Part shown: one piece after another, positions 6,299 to 15,519 of the stretch
How the letters are laid out: the number at the start of each line of letters is the position of its first letter
Numbering within the stretch: the first letter of the stretch is position 1
Assembly: GCA_002010665.1 (NCBI GenBank)
Contig: MTON01000001.1
Location: 1 to 35,653 of the forward strand
Source: Candidatus Aminicenantes bacterium JdFR-78
Lineage (GTDB): Bacteria > Acidobacteriota > Aminicenantia > JdFR-78
Length of the DNA: 35,653 nucleotides
Direction of reading: 5' to 3'
Program-made: the position numbers and the translations under genes
The notes under the pieces: model-generated
The model's input: the letters and a program-made list of their open reading frames with translations, nothing else
Told to the model about the DNA's origin: nothing
The model's database searches: none

Positions 6299-8649
6299 AA
6301 AAATTTATGAATCTAATCATTGAAAATCCATGGAAAACTCTTCTCGCGCTTTTATTCATTACATTATTTTTCACCTATCAATTGAAAAATCTTAAAATGA
6401 ATCCAGATATTACTGAAGCACTTCCAAAATCAATCCCTGCTAAAAGACTTTATGACAAAATGAAGGAGATTTTTCCATCAAAAGACATGGCAATGGTAAT
6501 TTATGAAGGTAATATTTTTTCTATAAATGGAGCTAAAGAGATAAGTGAATTAACATCAATTCTTGAAGATTTTCCTGAAGCCTATTCTGTGATGAGTCCA
6601 ACAAATATAAAAATAATTGAAGGAGTGGAAGAGGGAATAAATGTGGAAGAGGCATTAAAGGAACTTCCATCCTCTCCCGAGGATATTAAAAAATGGAGAC
6701 AGAGACTAAACGAAAATCCTGCTTTCTTAAAGAACTTAATTTCAGATGATGAGAAATCCGTGGCTATATTGGTTTTTCTCAGAAAATCAGTGGATGAGGA
6801 TAAATTTGCAGAAAAACTATTAAAGACATTGGATGAATTTTCAAAGAATCATAAGGGAAAGGTATTTGCCTCAGGACAGCCTGTTATAAATTATTACATA
6901 AGCAAAGGCATAGCAAGAGATATGGGTGTATTTTTCACCTCTGGAATAATTCTAATTTTTGTTCTTCTTCTCCTGATATTTACAAGCGCAAGAGGAGTGT
7001 TAATCCCATTAACAGTTGTGATAGTCAGTGTTCTATGGACTCTTGGATTCATGGCTTTTATTGGAAAACCAATAACTCATGCTACAGAAATTATTCCAAT
7101 TCTCATTATGGCAATAGGAATTGCTGATAGCATTCATTTGTTAACTCATTATTATCAAAGGGCGCCCTTTCATACTTCTTCAAGAGAGCTTGTGCGAGAG
7201 GTAATGTACGAGCTCCATTCCCCTGTGATAATGACCTCACTTACAACAATGGCTGGCTTTATAGCATTAAATACAAGTAATATGGAATCCCTTGAAGAAC
7301 TGGGTATTTTTTCTGCATTTGGAGTTTTTTGCGCATTAATTCTCTCCCTTACTTTTGTTCCAGCGACTCTATCACTTTTAAAAATAAAAATTGGGAAAAA
7401 ATGGAGAGAAGAAAAAGGTAGATTACGGGGCTTTATGCTTAAATATTCAGATTTTTTAATTAGAAGAAAAAAGTCTGTTGCAATCGGAGTCGCAATCATC
7501 CTGATTGTTTCAATTTTTGCAATCTCAAAATTAAATGTCGAATCAAGTCAGATAAAACAGCTCCCAAAAAATAATCCAGTAAGAAAATCAGCTGAATTTG
7601 TAAATAAGCACTTTGCAGGAACTACAACTTTCTATGTGCTCTTTGAAGGAGATGAGGATGGATACATAAAAAAACCTGCAGTTCTTAAAGTAATGGACGA
7701 ACTTGAAAGATATGCTGAAAAACTTTCTAATGTTGGTTCAGCACAATCTATTGCGGATTTTATTAAGCTAATAAATAAAGCAATTCATAACAATGACCAA
7801 TCATATTACAGGATACCAAAAGAAATTGAAGAAGAGAAAATAGTTTATTTTGAAGGGGGAAAGAAAATAGAAGAAAAATTCCAAGTAAAAGGGGAAAAAC
7901 TAATCGCGCAACTTCTCCAGCTTTATGAACTCTCATCCTCTCCAGAGGATTTTGCCAATTTCGTGGACTTTAATTACAGGAATGCAAGGGTTGCAATTTT
8001 TGTAAAGACAGATGAAGATTCTCAGCTTAGAAAAATTGATAGAGCTCTTTCAGAATTCCTCAAGAAAAATGTCAATGGAGTAAAAGCAGAAATAACAGGA
8101 ATGGCAAAATTAATTCTTATTGTAAGAGAAATGACCATAAAAGGTCAGTTTTTAAGCATAATCGCATCATTATTTTTAATATGGCTTATTACCTCACTCA
8201 TGTTTCGTTCACCAATAATTGGAATATTTAACGCCATGCCATTGTTTTTTGGGATATTTTTAAATTTCGCTACGATGGGAGCTCTTGGAATTCCAATTAA
8301 TATTATGACAATGGTTACTTCAAGTCTTGCAATAGGAATTGGTGTTGATTATGCTATTCATTTCATACACAGATATATTATCGAACTCGGTTCAAATAAC
8401 CATTATGAGAAAAGCATTCCTCAATCAATGAAAACTTCTGGAGTAGCAATAACTTTTAATTCATTTGTGGTTGCATCTGGATTTATAATCCTTGTTCTCT
8501 CGACCTTTAAAGGCGTTAAATTTATGGGATTTCTTTTAGCTCTTACAATGATAACAACAGCTTTTGCAGCATTAACAATCCTTCCAATTTATTTTATAAC
8601 CTTTAAACCGAAATCTCTCAAAAAGGCAGGTCAAAGGAGGAAAGAATGA
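6295..8649 (+). CDS. RND-superfamily MMPL-type transporter (HAE3-like)
   Basis: This 784-residue inner-membrane protein has the RND layout: helix at ~12-30, a large periplasmic loop (~31-205), five or six helices (~208-365), a further helix at ~394-411, a second periplasmic loop (~412-620) and a terminal helix bundle (~625-772). Each bundle carries the MMPL/SSD-type signature, PILIMAIGIADSIHLLTHYY in the first and SSLAIGIGVDYAIHFIHRY in the second, with the conserved acidic residue of RND proton relays. HAE3-type members typically move hydrophobic or lipid-like molecules, such as hopanoids in HpnN. A good Shine-Dalgarno (GAAGGAG, 6281-6287) and 4-nt overlaps with both neighbours show tight coupling to the repressor and the envelope proteins. 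The substrate is unknown. Confidence 0.9.
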   Translation: MKKFMNLIIENPWKTLLALLFITLFFTYQLKNLKMNPDITEALPKSIPAKRLYDKMKEIFPSKDMAMVIYEGNIFSINGAKEISELTSILEDFPEAYSVMSPTNIKIIEGVEEGINVEEALKELPSSPEDIKKWRQRLNENPAFLKNLISDDEKSVAILVFLRKSVDEDKFAEKLLKTLDEFSKNHKGKVFASGQPVINYYISKGIARDMGVFFTSGIILIFVLLLLIFTSARGVLIPLTVVIVSVLWTLGFMAFIGKPITHATEIIPILIMAIGIADSIHLLTHYYQRAPFHTSSRELVREVMYELHSPVIMTSLTTMAGFIALNTSNMESLEELGIFSAFGVFCALILSLTFVPATLSLLKIKIGKKWREEKGRLRGFMLKYSDFLIRRKKSVAIGVAIILIVSIFAISKLNVESSQIKQLPKNNPVRKSAEFVNKHFAGTTTFYVLFEGDEDGYIKKPAVLKVMDELERYAEKLSNVGSAQSIADFIKLINKAIHNNDQSYYRIPKEIEEEKIVYFEGGKKIEEKFQVKGEKLIAQLLQLYELSSSPEDFANFVDFNYRNARVAIFVKTDEDSQLRKIDRALSEFLKKNVNGVKAEITGMAKLILIVREMTIKGQFLSIIASLFLIWLITSLMFRSPIIGIFNAMPLFFGIFLNFATMGALGIPINIMTMVTSSLAIGIGVDYAIHFIHRYIIELGSNNHYEKSIPQSMKTSGVAITFNSFVVASGFIILVLSTFKGVKFMGFLLALTMITTAFAALTILPIYFITFKPKSLKKAGQRRKE

Positions 8650-9416
8650 GAAAAATTATAAATATAATTTTCATATTTCTATTAATAATTCCTCTTTCTG
8701 GAGAAAATTTCACTGGAATTCAAATCATGGAAAAAGTTGTGAAAAAGACAGGCTGGAAAGATATGGAAGGAGAAATAACAATGAAAATCACAGTAAGGGG
8801 AAGAACACGAACAAGAAAAATTAAACTTTTCTCCAGAAAAAGAACAGAAGATGAATCTGACATGGTAATGAAATTTCTATATCCACCGGATGTGGAAGGC
8901 ACAGGATTCCTTCTAATTGAACATGCAAAAGGAGAGGATGAAAGATATTTATATCTTCCTGCTTTGAGAAGAATCAAGAGAATAGCAGCGAGTGGAAAAG
9001 GAGGAGCATTCATGGGTTCTGATTTCAGCTATTATGATATTGGAAAACCGAAGTTAAAAGACTGGAATTATAAAAATTTAGGACTTGTTGATTTCAACGG
9101 ATTGAAATGTTACAAAGTCGAGGCATTGCCCATAAATAAAAAAATCGAAAAGGACACAGGCTATAGTAAAATCATCCACTGGATTGACCCTGAAAAGTGG
9201 AGTATTGTTCATGCTGAGTATTATGACAGAATGGGAAAAATCTGGAAAATTCTTGAAGTGAAGGAAATTAAAAATATTAATGGGGTATGGTTTCAGATGC
9301 ATTTAATAATGAAAAATGTTCAGGGAGAAAGTGTAAGTGAAATGAAATTCGAAAATATTGAGATAAATAAAGGGCTGTCACCAAAATTATTCACTAAGAG
9401 GTATTTAATGCAATGA
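8646..9416 (+). CDS. Outer-membrane lipoprotein-sorting-like (LolA-like) periplasmic protein
   Basis: This 256-residue protein has a signal peptide (MRKIINIIFIFLLIIPLSG, cleavage near GEN). The body matches the LolA-like family that accompanies MMPL/HAE3 exporters: an N-terminal GxxIMEKVVKKTGW segment, a 'MKFLYPPDVEGTGFLL' strand region (~78-93), 'RYLYLPALRRIKRI' (~104-117) and 'GSDFSYYDIG' (~128-137). LolA-fold proteins bind lipid chains in a hydrophobic half-barrel, so this one probably ferries the exporter's substrate across the periplasm. It is preceded by AAAGGAGG and coupled on both sides by ATGA overlaps. Confidence 0.85.
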   Translation: MRKIINIIFIFLLIIPLSGENFTGIQIMEKVVKKTGWKDMEGEITMKITVRGRTRTRKIKLFSRKRTEDESDMVMKFLYPPDVEGTGFLLIEHAKGEDERYLYLPALRRIKRIAASGKGGAFMGSDFSYYDIGKPKLKDWNYKNLGLVDFNGLKCYKVEALPINKKIEKDTGYSKIIHWIDPEKWSIVHAEYYDRMGKIWKILEVKEIKNINGVWFQMHLIMKNVQGESVSEMKFENIEINKGLSPKLFTKRYLMQ

Positions 9417-10597
9417 AAGGATTTAAATTTTTTCGAGTAATAGTCCTATTATTTTTTACCTTCTCATCTATCTTTTCCATGGACTTTAATGGTTATTTAA
9501 AATTCTTTGCGCATCCAAAACTCACCTCTCCATTTGCATTCGACAGATTCGGAGCAAGATTCCAGCTCACCTTTAAAGAGAAAAGAGAAAATATAGGCTT
9601 TTTCGCCTCCTTTAATTTTGATCTTGACGAGAGAAATATTAGCCGATTCTTATATAAAGACCGCTCCTCTGCATTAAAAATTTATCCTGTGGAGGCATAT
9701 CTTACAATCCGATTCCCAAATGTGGATTTTAAACTCGGAAAACAGTTCATCTTCTGGGGAAGAACTGACTGGATAAATCCAACAGACAACATCACCCCAT
9801 GGGATTACACCAATATAACAGCAGAAATCGAGGATTACAGGATTGCAGTAAATTCAGTGAAGATAAACTGGTATTTTGGTATTTCAAATATTGAATTTGT
9901 TTTTGTTCCGTATTTCATACCAAATGAAACAGGGATGAAAATTCCAGGCGCAGAAACTTCTCTTCCCGAACAGAAACCAGAAAACTGGCAGGAAGGCGTG
10001 AGATTTTCTTCGGGCATAGCAGGAATTAATTTTTCGTTCTCATACTGGAGGGGCTTCGACCTCTTTCCAGCAATGGTTCCTGAAAAAGGAATGATGAAAA
10101 TAGAATATCAAAAACAGCAGGTTTTCGGTTTTGATTTTGACTACGCGATTGGGAGATTTGTTTTTAAAGGAGAAGGAGCATATTTCCTCACCGAAGATAG
10201 AGAAGGATATAATCCATTTATAAAAAATCCTCATTTACAATATGTGCTCGGCACAGACTATAATTTAACAGAAAATTTTATTCTGAATTTCCAATTTATT
10301 GAAAATAGAGTTCTTAAGTGGAGAGAAGGTTTTATGAGTCCTGTTGAAGAGAAATTAAAAAATTCCACCTCTCTTCGAATCGCATATAAAAGAGAACCTT
10401 TTTATAGCCTTCAGCTTATTATGGTTTATAATTTCAAAGATGGTGATTATTTTATTCTCCCAATATTTACCTATGAAATACGCGATGGAATAAAACTCTA
10501 TATGGGAGCTTCTATTTTCAGAGGACCTGAGGACAGTGTTTTTGGTAGAAATAAAAAACTATCAAAGGCTTTTATAGAAGTTAAATATTTCTTCTAA
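9413..10597 (+). CDS. Outer-membrane beta-barrel protein (DUF1302-like partner of the exporter)
   Basis: This 394-residue protein has a signal peptide (hydrophobic ~6-22, then MDFNGYLKFF) and a succession of alternating amphipathic strands rich in Y, F and W. FIFWGRTDWINPTDNITPWD (~113-132) resembles the conserved element of DUF1302-type barrels found beside HAE3 transporters. The chain ends KAFIEVKYFF, with the C-terminal phenylalanine recognised by the BAM machinery. The start overlaps the LolA-like stop (ATGA), completing a repressor-pump-carrier-barrel set. The stop overlaps by 4 nt the convergent stop of the minus-strand gene. Confidence 0.75.
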   Translation: MKGFKFFRVIVLLFFTFSSIFSMDFNGYLKFFAHPKLTSPFAFDRFGARFQLTFKEKRENIGFFASFNFDLDERNISRFLYKDRSSALKIYPVEAYLTIRFPNVDFKLGKQFIFWGRTDWINPTDNITPWDYTNITAEIEDYRIAVNSVKINWYFGISNIEFVFVPYFIPNETGMKIPGAETSLPEQKPENWQEGVRFSSGIAGINFSFSYWRGFDLFPAMVPEKGMMKIEYQKQQVFGFDFDYAIGRFVFKGEGAYFLTEDREGYNPFIKNPHLQYVLGTDYNLTENFILNFQFIENRVLKWREGFMSPVEEKLKNSTSLRIAYKREPFYSLQLIMVYNFKDGDYFILPIFTYEIRDGIKLYMGASIFRGPEDSVFGRNKKLSKAFIEVKYFF

Positions 10598-13092
10598 AAT
10601 TCCTTATTTGACAGCACAGGTTCTATCCAGTTTGCATGGTCCCAGTCCTTTCCATCTCCTCCATCTTCAACTTTAAGGCAAAGAGTTTTTACTCCGATAA
10701 TATCAATTTCAATCTTTTTCGGAGAATCTTTTTTCCTTATTAGACCACTATCCCATAGTAGTTTTTTATCTCCATAAACTTTAAACACCACACTCCCCTT
10801 GCCCTTCCATGTATGACTATCTATTCCAACTATAGCAGTAAATTTCTTATACAATCCATTAATTTTATAAATTATTTCAGATGGCGCATGAGTTCCAATT
10901 CCTCTTCTATAAACAGTATTGCCGATTTTAAGAGGAAAACCAGATACAGCTTTATTTATTCTTGGGATTTTCCATCCTGCAGTCATGGAAACAGGTTTAA
11001 TCTCAGATAAATAAACTTTCTCTGGAAGCATATTCTTTAATTTAAATCTGATTTTAGCTGGTTTTTTACTTTTTGTCCCATCAAACCAGACTCCATAGAC
11101 TTCAACTTCATATTCTCTTTCAGGTTCAAGCCCATAAATCTCAAATTGATTGGCTGGGGTATAACCAAGAAGTTCATTGTTAAGATAAACCATGTATCCT
11201 GCAGTTAAAGTATAAAGGGGTGTCCAGTGAACCCTTACCTCATTAAAATTTATGAATTCCACATCGACTCTTCTCGGAGGATTAACAGGATAAGTATAAA
11301 TTTCAGCAGGTTCAAAATAAACTTCCCACCTCACTTCTTCATTTTTTGGTCTTGAAAAACATACCCTTGCCCAGCCCTGATAATTAAAGAACTTTACCCT
11401 TTTTCCATTAACTCTTGCTTCTTTAATTTTATAGTTTTTATCCCTTGGAAAAACAAAACGAATTTCATACGGGTCATTTTTAACAAGAACGCTTCTGCCC
11501 TTATATAACATCTTCTCATTGTCAAAACTTATCTCCTTTAAATCTATCCAGCCCTGAGTTATATGCCTGCTTGTTGAAATGAGTTGAGGTCTATTCTCTG
11601 CTTTTAACAGAGTGAGAACTTTACAGCTCGCAGGAGAAAGAACTAAATATATTCCTTTCTCCCAGCATCCAAGATATTCCTTGTTCCAAAAGTCAAAAAC
11701 ATGAATTAAGCTATTTTCAGGTAATCCGAGATCGCTCCATTTAAGATATATCCCTTCTGCTTTCTCTTCATCAAAATTAAATAACCCAACAACATCATAC
11801 TCCCTTCCAAGATGATTTATTTTTAAATCCCAGATTTTTTTATATTTATCTGAGGGGAATAAATCCAGTGGTCTTATATCTACTGCAGGAAAAACCCTTT
11901 TTAAAATTTCCACCCTTTCTTCAGAAAGATCATAGAGTCTATCACTTGCCATTAAAGCCTGACCAGTTAATCCCTGAAGGGTAGCCCATGCCCTTGCCAT
12001 ATCCAAACTAAGAGGACTGCGAACTAACATTACATCTGGATCACAATACCAGGCAATATTATGCAGAAAGTAATACTTCATTGTTGCATCCACTGCAACT
12101 AGAAAACCGTCCCAGCTTGCTCTTACATCTCCTCCTGTTCTCGAACCATTCATTATCCCAACACCAAGGAGTGGAATTCCCCAGCATCCCAAAAGATAAC
12201 GATTTGACCCTATGGTATTTCTTATTGTTAATAAAGTTCTCCGATAAAGCTCTTCAGGGTCAGCTTTTGGATTTTCCATAAACTCTGTTTTTGTCTTATA
12301 CTCATTTATAACAATTGGCTGTCCATCAATTTTAAAATATTCATAGCCCCATTCCATAGCTAAGGTGGTAAATAACTTCTCTAAATATTTAATTGCTTCT
12401 TTTTTAGAAGGATCCAATAAATATTCTCCTTCCCAGGTGGAAGATGCAGATTTTCCATCTTTGGTTAGCATAAATGCTCCTGATTCCTTTACAACTCTCT
12501 CATTGCTCTGTCCATGAGGAGCAAGCCAGATACCGGGTTTAAGTCCCAAACTCTTTATCACTTTAGCCAGACCATCCATTCCTCTTGGAAATCTTTTATC
12601 TATGGTGGTCCAGTCTCTATTGTCTCCAAGTCCATGCCCTTTTCCCTGCCAGCCATCATCAATCTGACAGTATACAGCTCCATAGTCTTTTAAATTCTCT
12701 GAAAGCCATTTAGCATTTTTTATAACCTCATTTTCATTTATTTCCTGATAGTAATAATACCATGAACACCAGCCTGAGGGAGGAAGAGGAAATTCTGACT
12801 TATCAATTGGTTTAAAATACTTGATTCCAAGAATATTTTTAAAATAATTTTTTATTTCTTTACCATTTTTAAGAACTACTTTGTCCTCTGAAGGATAGAA
12901 TATTCCATCAGCCAGTGGAGTGCTTACTTTTCCAAGAGTCATTATAAATAAATCTTTGTTCTGACCATCTTTTATTCTGCAAGGAACAGGATAGGGCCAT
13001 TCATTTTCGACTTTCCCTGCATACAGGCATATATTTGTAAAAAGCATAAAAAATAGAATAATGATGATTATACTTTTAATATAAATCTTCAT
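10594..13092 (-). CDS. Secreted alpha-galactosidase-like glycoside hydrolase (GH36/27-type) with NPCBM domain
   Basis: This 832-residue protein has a signal peptide (~4-25). A TIM barrel runs from ~100 to 440: GWCSWYYYYQ (~107-116), QIDDGWQ (~143-149), LKPGIWLAPHG (~184-194), the nucleophile candidate D256 in YFKIDGQP, and the acid/base region RTGGDVRASWDG (~318-329), which holds two aspartates. WYCDPDVMLVR (~348-358) is also typical of the clan. A beta-sandwich and a fibronectin-III-like segment (~615-700) follow. Residues ~705-828 form an NPCBM carbohydrate-binding domain (GIGTHAPSEIIY, FTAIVGIDSH, LWDSGLI, LKVEDGGDGKDWDHANW). The family cleaves alpha-galactosides, but the substrate is not certain from sequence. 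It is 12 nt downstream of the M14 peptidase gene in the same direction. Confidence 0.85.
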   Translation of the reverse strand: MKIYIKSIIIIILFFMLFTNICLYAGKVENEWPYPVPCRIKDGQNKDLFIMTLGKVSTPLADGIFYPSEDKVVLKNGKEIKNYFKNILGIKYFKPIDKSEFPLPPSGWCSWYYYYQEINENEVIKNAKWLSENLKDYGAVYCQIDDGWQGKGHGLGDNRDWTTIDKRFPRGMDGLAKVIKSLGLKPGIWLAPHGQSNERVVKESGAFMLTKDGKSASSTWEGEYLLDPSKKEAIKYLEKLFTTLAMEWGYEYFKIDGQPIVINEYKTKTEFMENPKADPEELYRRTLLTIRNTIGSNRYLLGCWGIPLLGVGIMNGSRTGGDVRASWDGFLVAVDATMKYYFLHNIAWYCDPDVMLVRSPLSLDMARAWATLQGLTGQALMASDRLYDLSEERVEILKRVFPAVDIRPLDLFPSDKYKKIWDLKINHLGREYDVVGLFNFDEEKAEGIYLKWSDLGLPENSLIHVFDFWNKEYLGCWEKGIYLVLSPASCKVLTLLKAENRPQLISTSRHITQGWIDLKEISFDNEKMLYKGRSVLVKNDPYEIRFVFPRDKNYKIKEARVNGKRVKFFNYQGWARVCFSRPKNEEVRWEVYFEPAEIYTYPVNPPRRVDVEFINFNEVRVHWTPLYTLTAGYMVYLNNELLGYTPANQFEIYGLEPEREYEVEVYGVWFDGTKSKKPAKIRFKLKNMLPEKVYLSEIKPVSMTAGWKIPRINKAVSGFPLKIGNTVYRRGIGTHAPSEIIYKINGLYKKFTAIVGIDSHTWKGKGSVVFKVYGDKKLLWDSGLIRKKDSPKKIEIDIIGVKTLCLKVEDGGDGKDWDHANWIEPVLSNKEF

Positions 13093-13104
13093 TTTTCCTC
13101 CTGA

Positions 13105-14787
13105 TTATTGGAATTTGGACCAATTTTTATAATCAACGACTGGTAGTTTCTGCTTTTCAATAATTCTGTAGATTGGAAAAATATCGTTTACTTCTGGCAC
13201 TAAATTAAATTTCCAGTAGCGAATTAAACCATATTGGGATTGAGGTTCAAGAAGAATTGGAACCAGATAACCCGCAAATTGAGCAGTTGAAACATAAAAT
13301 GAACCTTTCTTCACAATTACAGACTTGCGTAAAGCCTCAACTTCGATTTTCTGAGGCGGTAAATAGTCATATTTTGCAGGCACAATTTCAGTTATTTTAT
13401 AAACTTCGACTTTAACAGAGCAATCCTTTGTAAAAGTTTTCACATTTAATCCGTGCTTAGTTAAAACATCAGCAATATCCCATTTTTCAGGAGGAATAAT
13501 GTATCCGAGCGGACTAATGATAGTAAGGGTTGGTTCAACAAGTGGAAACCAATTTTCAACAACTTCTGTGACAACTTTAAAAGCAGGAGGGTAAGGATAA
13601 GGTTTTAAATCAGAACGTTTAATAGGTTCTCCAGCTTTCTTATCTTTGCTCAGAATTCCAATAATTCTTTCTTCAGTTCTTTCAAATTTCTTTATTTTTA
13701 AAACTGGCTGATTAGGATTCCTCGCATATCTCATCCTAAGATGAACTTTATTTTCAGAAGAATAGTTCTGGGCTTTTCTTGGCCATTCCTCGCGACAGGT
13801 CCGAACAAGTTGAATTACATCTTTTCCTTTCTCTGACACAACTTTCATTAATTCTACCAGGCCATGATATTGATATAGTGTTCTTTCTTTCAGAGACTTA
13901 AGATCATGTTTTGAGGAAATTTCCTGAATAAAGGATAGAGTATTATAAATTCCAAGCCCATTTCTACAATCATTAATATCAGTAGTGCTGTATCGCTTCA
14001 TCATAGCCCTTCCCTTTAATTCAGAGGGAGAATAAATTACTCCAGCTGAGGAATCAATTCCCATTGGCTGAGTAACGAGGTATTCATGAAAAGTAATGTC
14101 TTTTTTCTTAAGATTCTTTTCAACCTCAGATAATATCCCATTACGAGCAAACTCCCTGAGTTTAGGATGAATATTTATATTTGAAATTACACCAATATTA
14201 ACCATGTAATAGTCATAGCCTCTCTCATGAAGATCCACTGTAACTTCAGGTTTCCACTTTTGAAAAACACGATGAATTGCTTCAACCTCAGGAGATTCGA
14301 GTTTAATATGGTCTCTGTTCAAATCAAGATTCTGTTCGTTTCTCCTCTGATCCTTTAAATTTCCATAAGGATTGCATTGAGGAATAATCAATATATTTAT
14401 CTTTTTTAGATACTTATTTAATTTACCCTGAATTATATCTCTCATCAGCATGAGAACAGCCTCTTTTCCTGACTGTTCATTTCCATGCTGGGAAGCAGTA
14501 ATCAACAAAGTTGGTTTATTTCTGTTCAATCTTTCCGGAGAATTGATTCCTTCCTCAGTCAATATGCATAAATATAAATCGTACTTCGGGTCTGTTAGTG
14601 TCTGCCCAATAATATTAATCTGTAATTGATTGGAAACAGAACTTAGTTTAGTAAGAAAATATGTGATTTCAGGGTATTGACTGTATTTTATATAATTGCA
14701 TTCTTCGCCAGGAGTCTTAATTAATTTTGCCTGAAGAGTAATACATAGAATTAAAATGACAGGAATTGAAACTTTAAATTTTTTCAT
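13105..14787 (-). CDS. Secreted M14-family zinc carboxypeptidase
   Basis: This 560-residue protein has a signal peptide (MKKFKVSIPVILILCITLQA). The M14 metal site is complete: H101 and E104 in ASQHGNEQ, and H187 in VTVDLHERG. R158 in LDLNRDH is the substrate-carboxylate arginine position and E289 in SFIQEISS is the likely catalytic glutamate. Residues ~330-560 form an extra domain with no family that I recognise. The start has a strong AAGGAGG 5-10 nt upstream. It probably trims peptides outside the cytoplasm, consistent with a scavenging lifestyle shared with the neighbouring glycosidase and the D-aminoacylase at 20294. Confidence 0.87.
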   Translation of the reverse strand: MKKFKVSIPVILILCITLQAKLIKTPGEECNYIKYSQYPEITYFLTKLSSVSNQLQINIIGQTLTDPKYDLYLCILTEEGINSPERLNRNKPTLLITASQHGNEQSGKEAVLMLMRDIIQGKLNKYLKKINILIIPQCNPYGNLKDQRRNEQNLDLNRDHIKLESPEVEAIHRVFQKWKPEVTVDLHERGYDYYMVNIGVISNINIHPKLREFARNGILSEVEKNLKKKDITFHEYLVTQPMGIDSSAGVIYSPSELKGRAMMKRYSTTDINDCRNGLGIYNTLSFIQEISSKHDLKSLKERTLYQYHGLVELMKVVSEKGKDVIQLVRTCREEWPRKAQNYSSENKVHLRMRYARNPNQPVLKIKKFERTEERIIGILSKDKKAGEPIKRSDLKPYPYPPAFKVVTEVVENWFPLVEPTLTIISPLGYIIPPEKWDIADVLTKHGLNVKTFTKDCSVKVEVYKITEIVPAKYDYLPPQKIEVEALRKSVIVKKGSFYVSTAQFAGYLVPILLEPQSQYGLIRYWKFNLVPEVNDIFPIYRIIEKQKLPVVDYKNWSKFQ

Positions 14788-14867
14788 TTTTAACCTCCTT
14801 TCTTGGATTCGAAAATTGAAATTCGGAAATCGGAAAACGAAAATTAAAAATTATCATTTTGAAATTT

Positions 14868-15029
14868 TTATTCTTCTAATTCTTCTTCAACTTCTTTTTT
14901 CCATCTTTTATCTTTTCTACTATAACCTCCTTTACCCTTTTTAACCTTATGAATACGACCCGGAGGTGGCATAGGCTTCCTTATCCTTTGCCATGCTGGC
15001 TTCTGTCTTCTATCTATTCTTCTTGGCAT
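14868..15029 (-). CDS. Small, very basic protein of 53 residues
   Basis: The frame starts at ATG 15029, 6 nt after the stop of the phosphodiesterase gene, and reads MPRRIDRRQKPAWQRIRKPM, then PPPGRIHKVKKGKGGYSRKD, then KRWKKEVEEELEE. It has a strongly basic, proline/glycine-rich front and an acidic helical tail. Its position as the last gene of the polA-phosphodiesterase run, with no gap, supports a real gene. The look is that of a nucleic-acid or ribosome-associated small protein, but I know no named family. The region downstream (14788-14867) holds no gene. Confidence 0.6.
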   Translation of the reverse strand: MPRRIDRRQKPAWQRIRKPMPPPGRIHKVKKGKGGYSRKDKRWKKEVEEELEE

Positions 15030-15035
15030 CTTAAT

Positions 15036-15518
15036 CTACAATTCTATGAATTCCCATGACAAACTATCAGGATTTACAATTGCAATTGTGCCATTCCCAG
15101 AAATCCATCCACAGGTCTCTCCAGGATTTATGACAAGAACTCCTTCTTTCTTCTCTGCCTCTGGTTTGTGCAAGTGACCATAAACAATAATATCAAACCT
15201 TTTCTGAGCAACATATTCCTCCAGTTTAGTAGGAGCATGGAGAATAAGAATTTTAAGTTTATCATGTTCAAACACAAAAGGTGGCTCTTGAATATCTCCA
15301 AGAGTAGAAAATGCTTTATTTAGTCCAATTTTTTCTCCGTCACAGTTCCCATAAACTGCTTTAACAGGACAGTTAAGTTTATCAAGTTCCTTTGCAGCAA
15401 ATGGAGCTACGAAATCTCCTGCATGAATTACAAGAGAACATTTTTTCTGATTAAAAATTTCAACAGCCTTTTTAATTTTATCTAAATTATCATGAGAATC
15501 AGACATTATTCCTATCAT
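15036..15518 (-). CDS. YfcE/MJ0936-type metallophosphoesterase
   Basis: This 160-residue cytoplasmic protein has the full calcineurin-like motif set in order: D6 and H8 in MSDSHDN, D34 in HAGDF, GNCDGE (~57-62), a single H in ILHAP, and GHLH (~114-117). Length and motifs match the small YfcE/MJ0936 family, which hydrolyses phosphodiesters in vitro with an uncertain natural substrate. It starts 1 nt after the polA stop and is followed 6 nt later by the 53-residue gene, so the three are one transcript. Confidence 0.9.
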   Translation of the reverse strand: MIGIMSDSHDNLDKIKKAVEIFNQKKCSLVIHAGDFVAPFAAKELDKLNCPVKAVYGNCDGEKIGLNKAFSTLGDIQEPPFVFEHDKLKILILHAPTKLEEYVAQKRFDIIVYGHLHKPEAEKKEGVLVINPGETCGWISGNGTIAIVNPDSLSWEFIEL

Positions 15519-15519
15519 C

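Noticed and set aside
14788-14867. Terminator or repeat downstream of the 53-residue gene
   Set aside because: Only AT-rich runs such as GAAATTCGGAAATCGG; no stem followed by a T tract.
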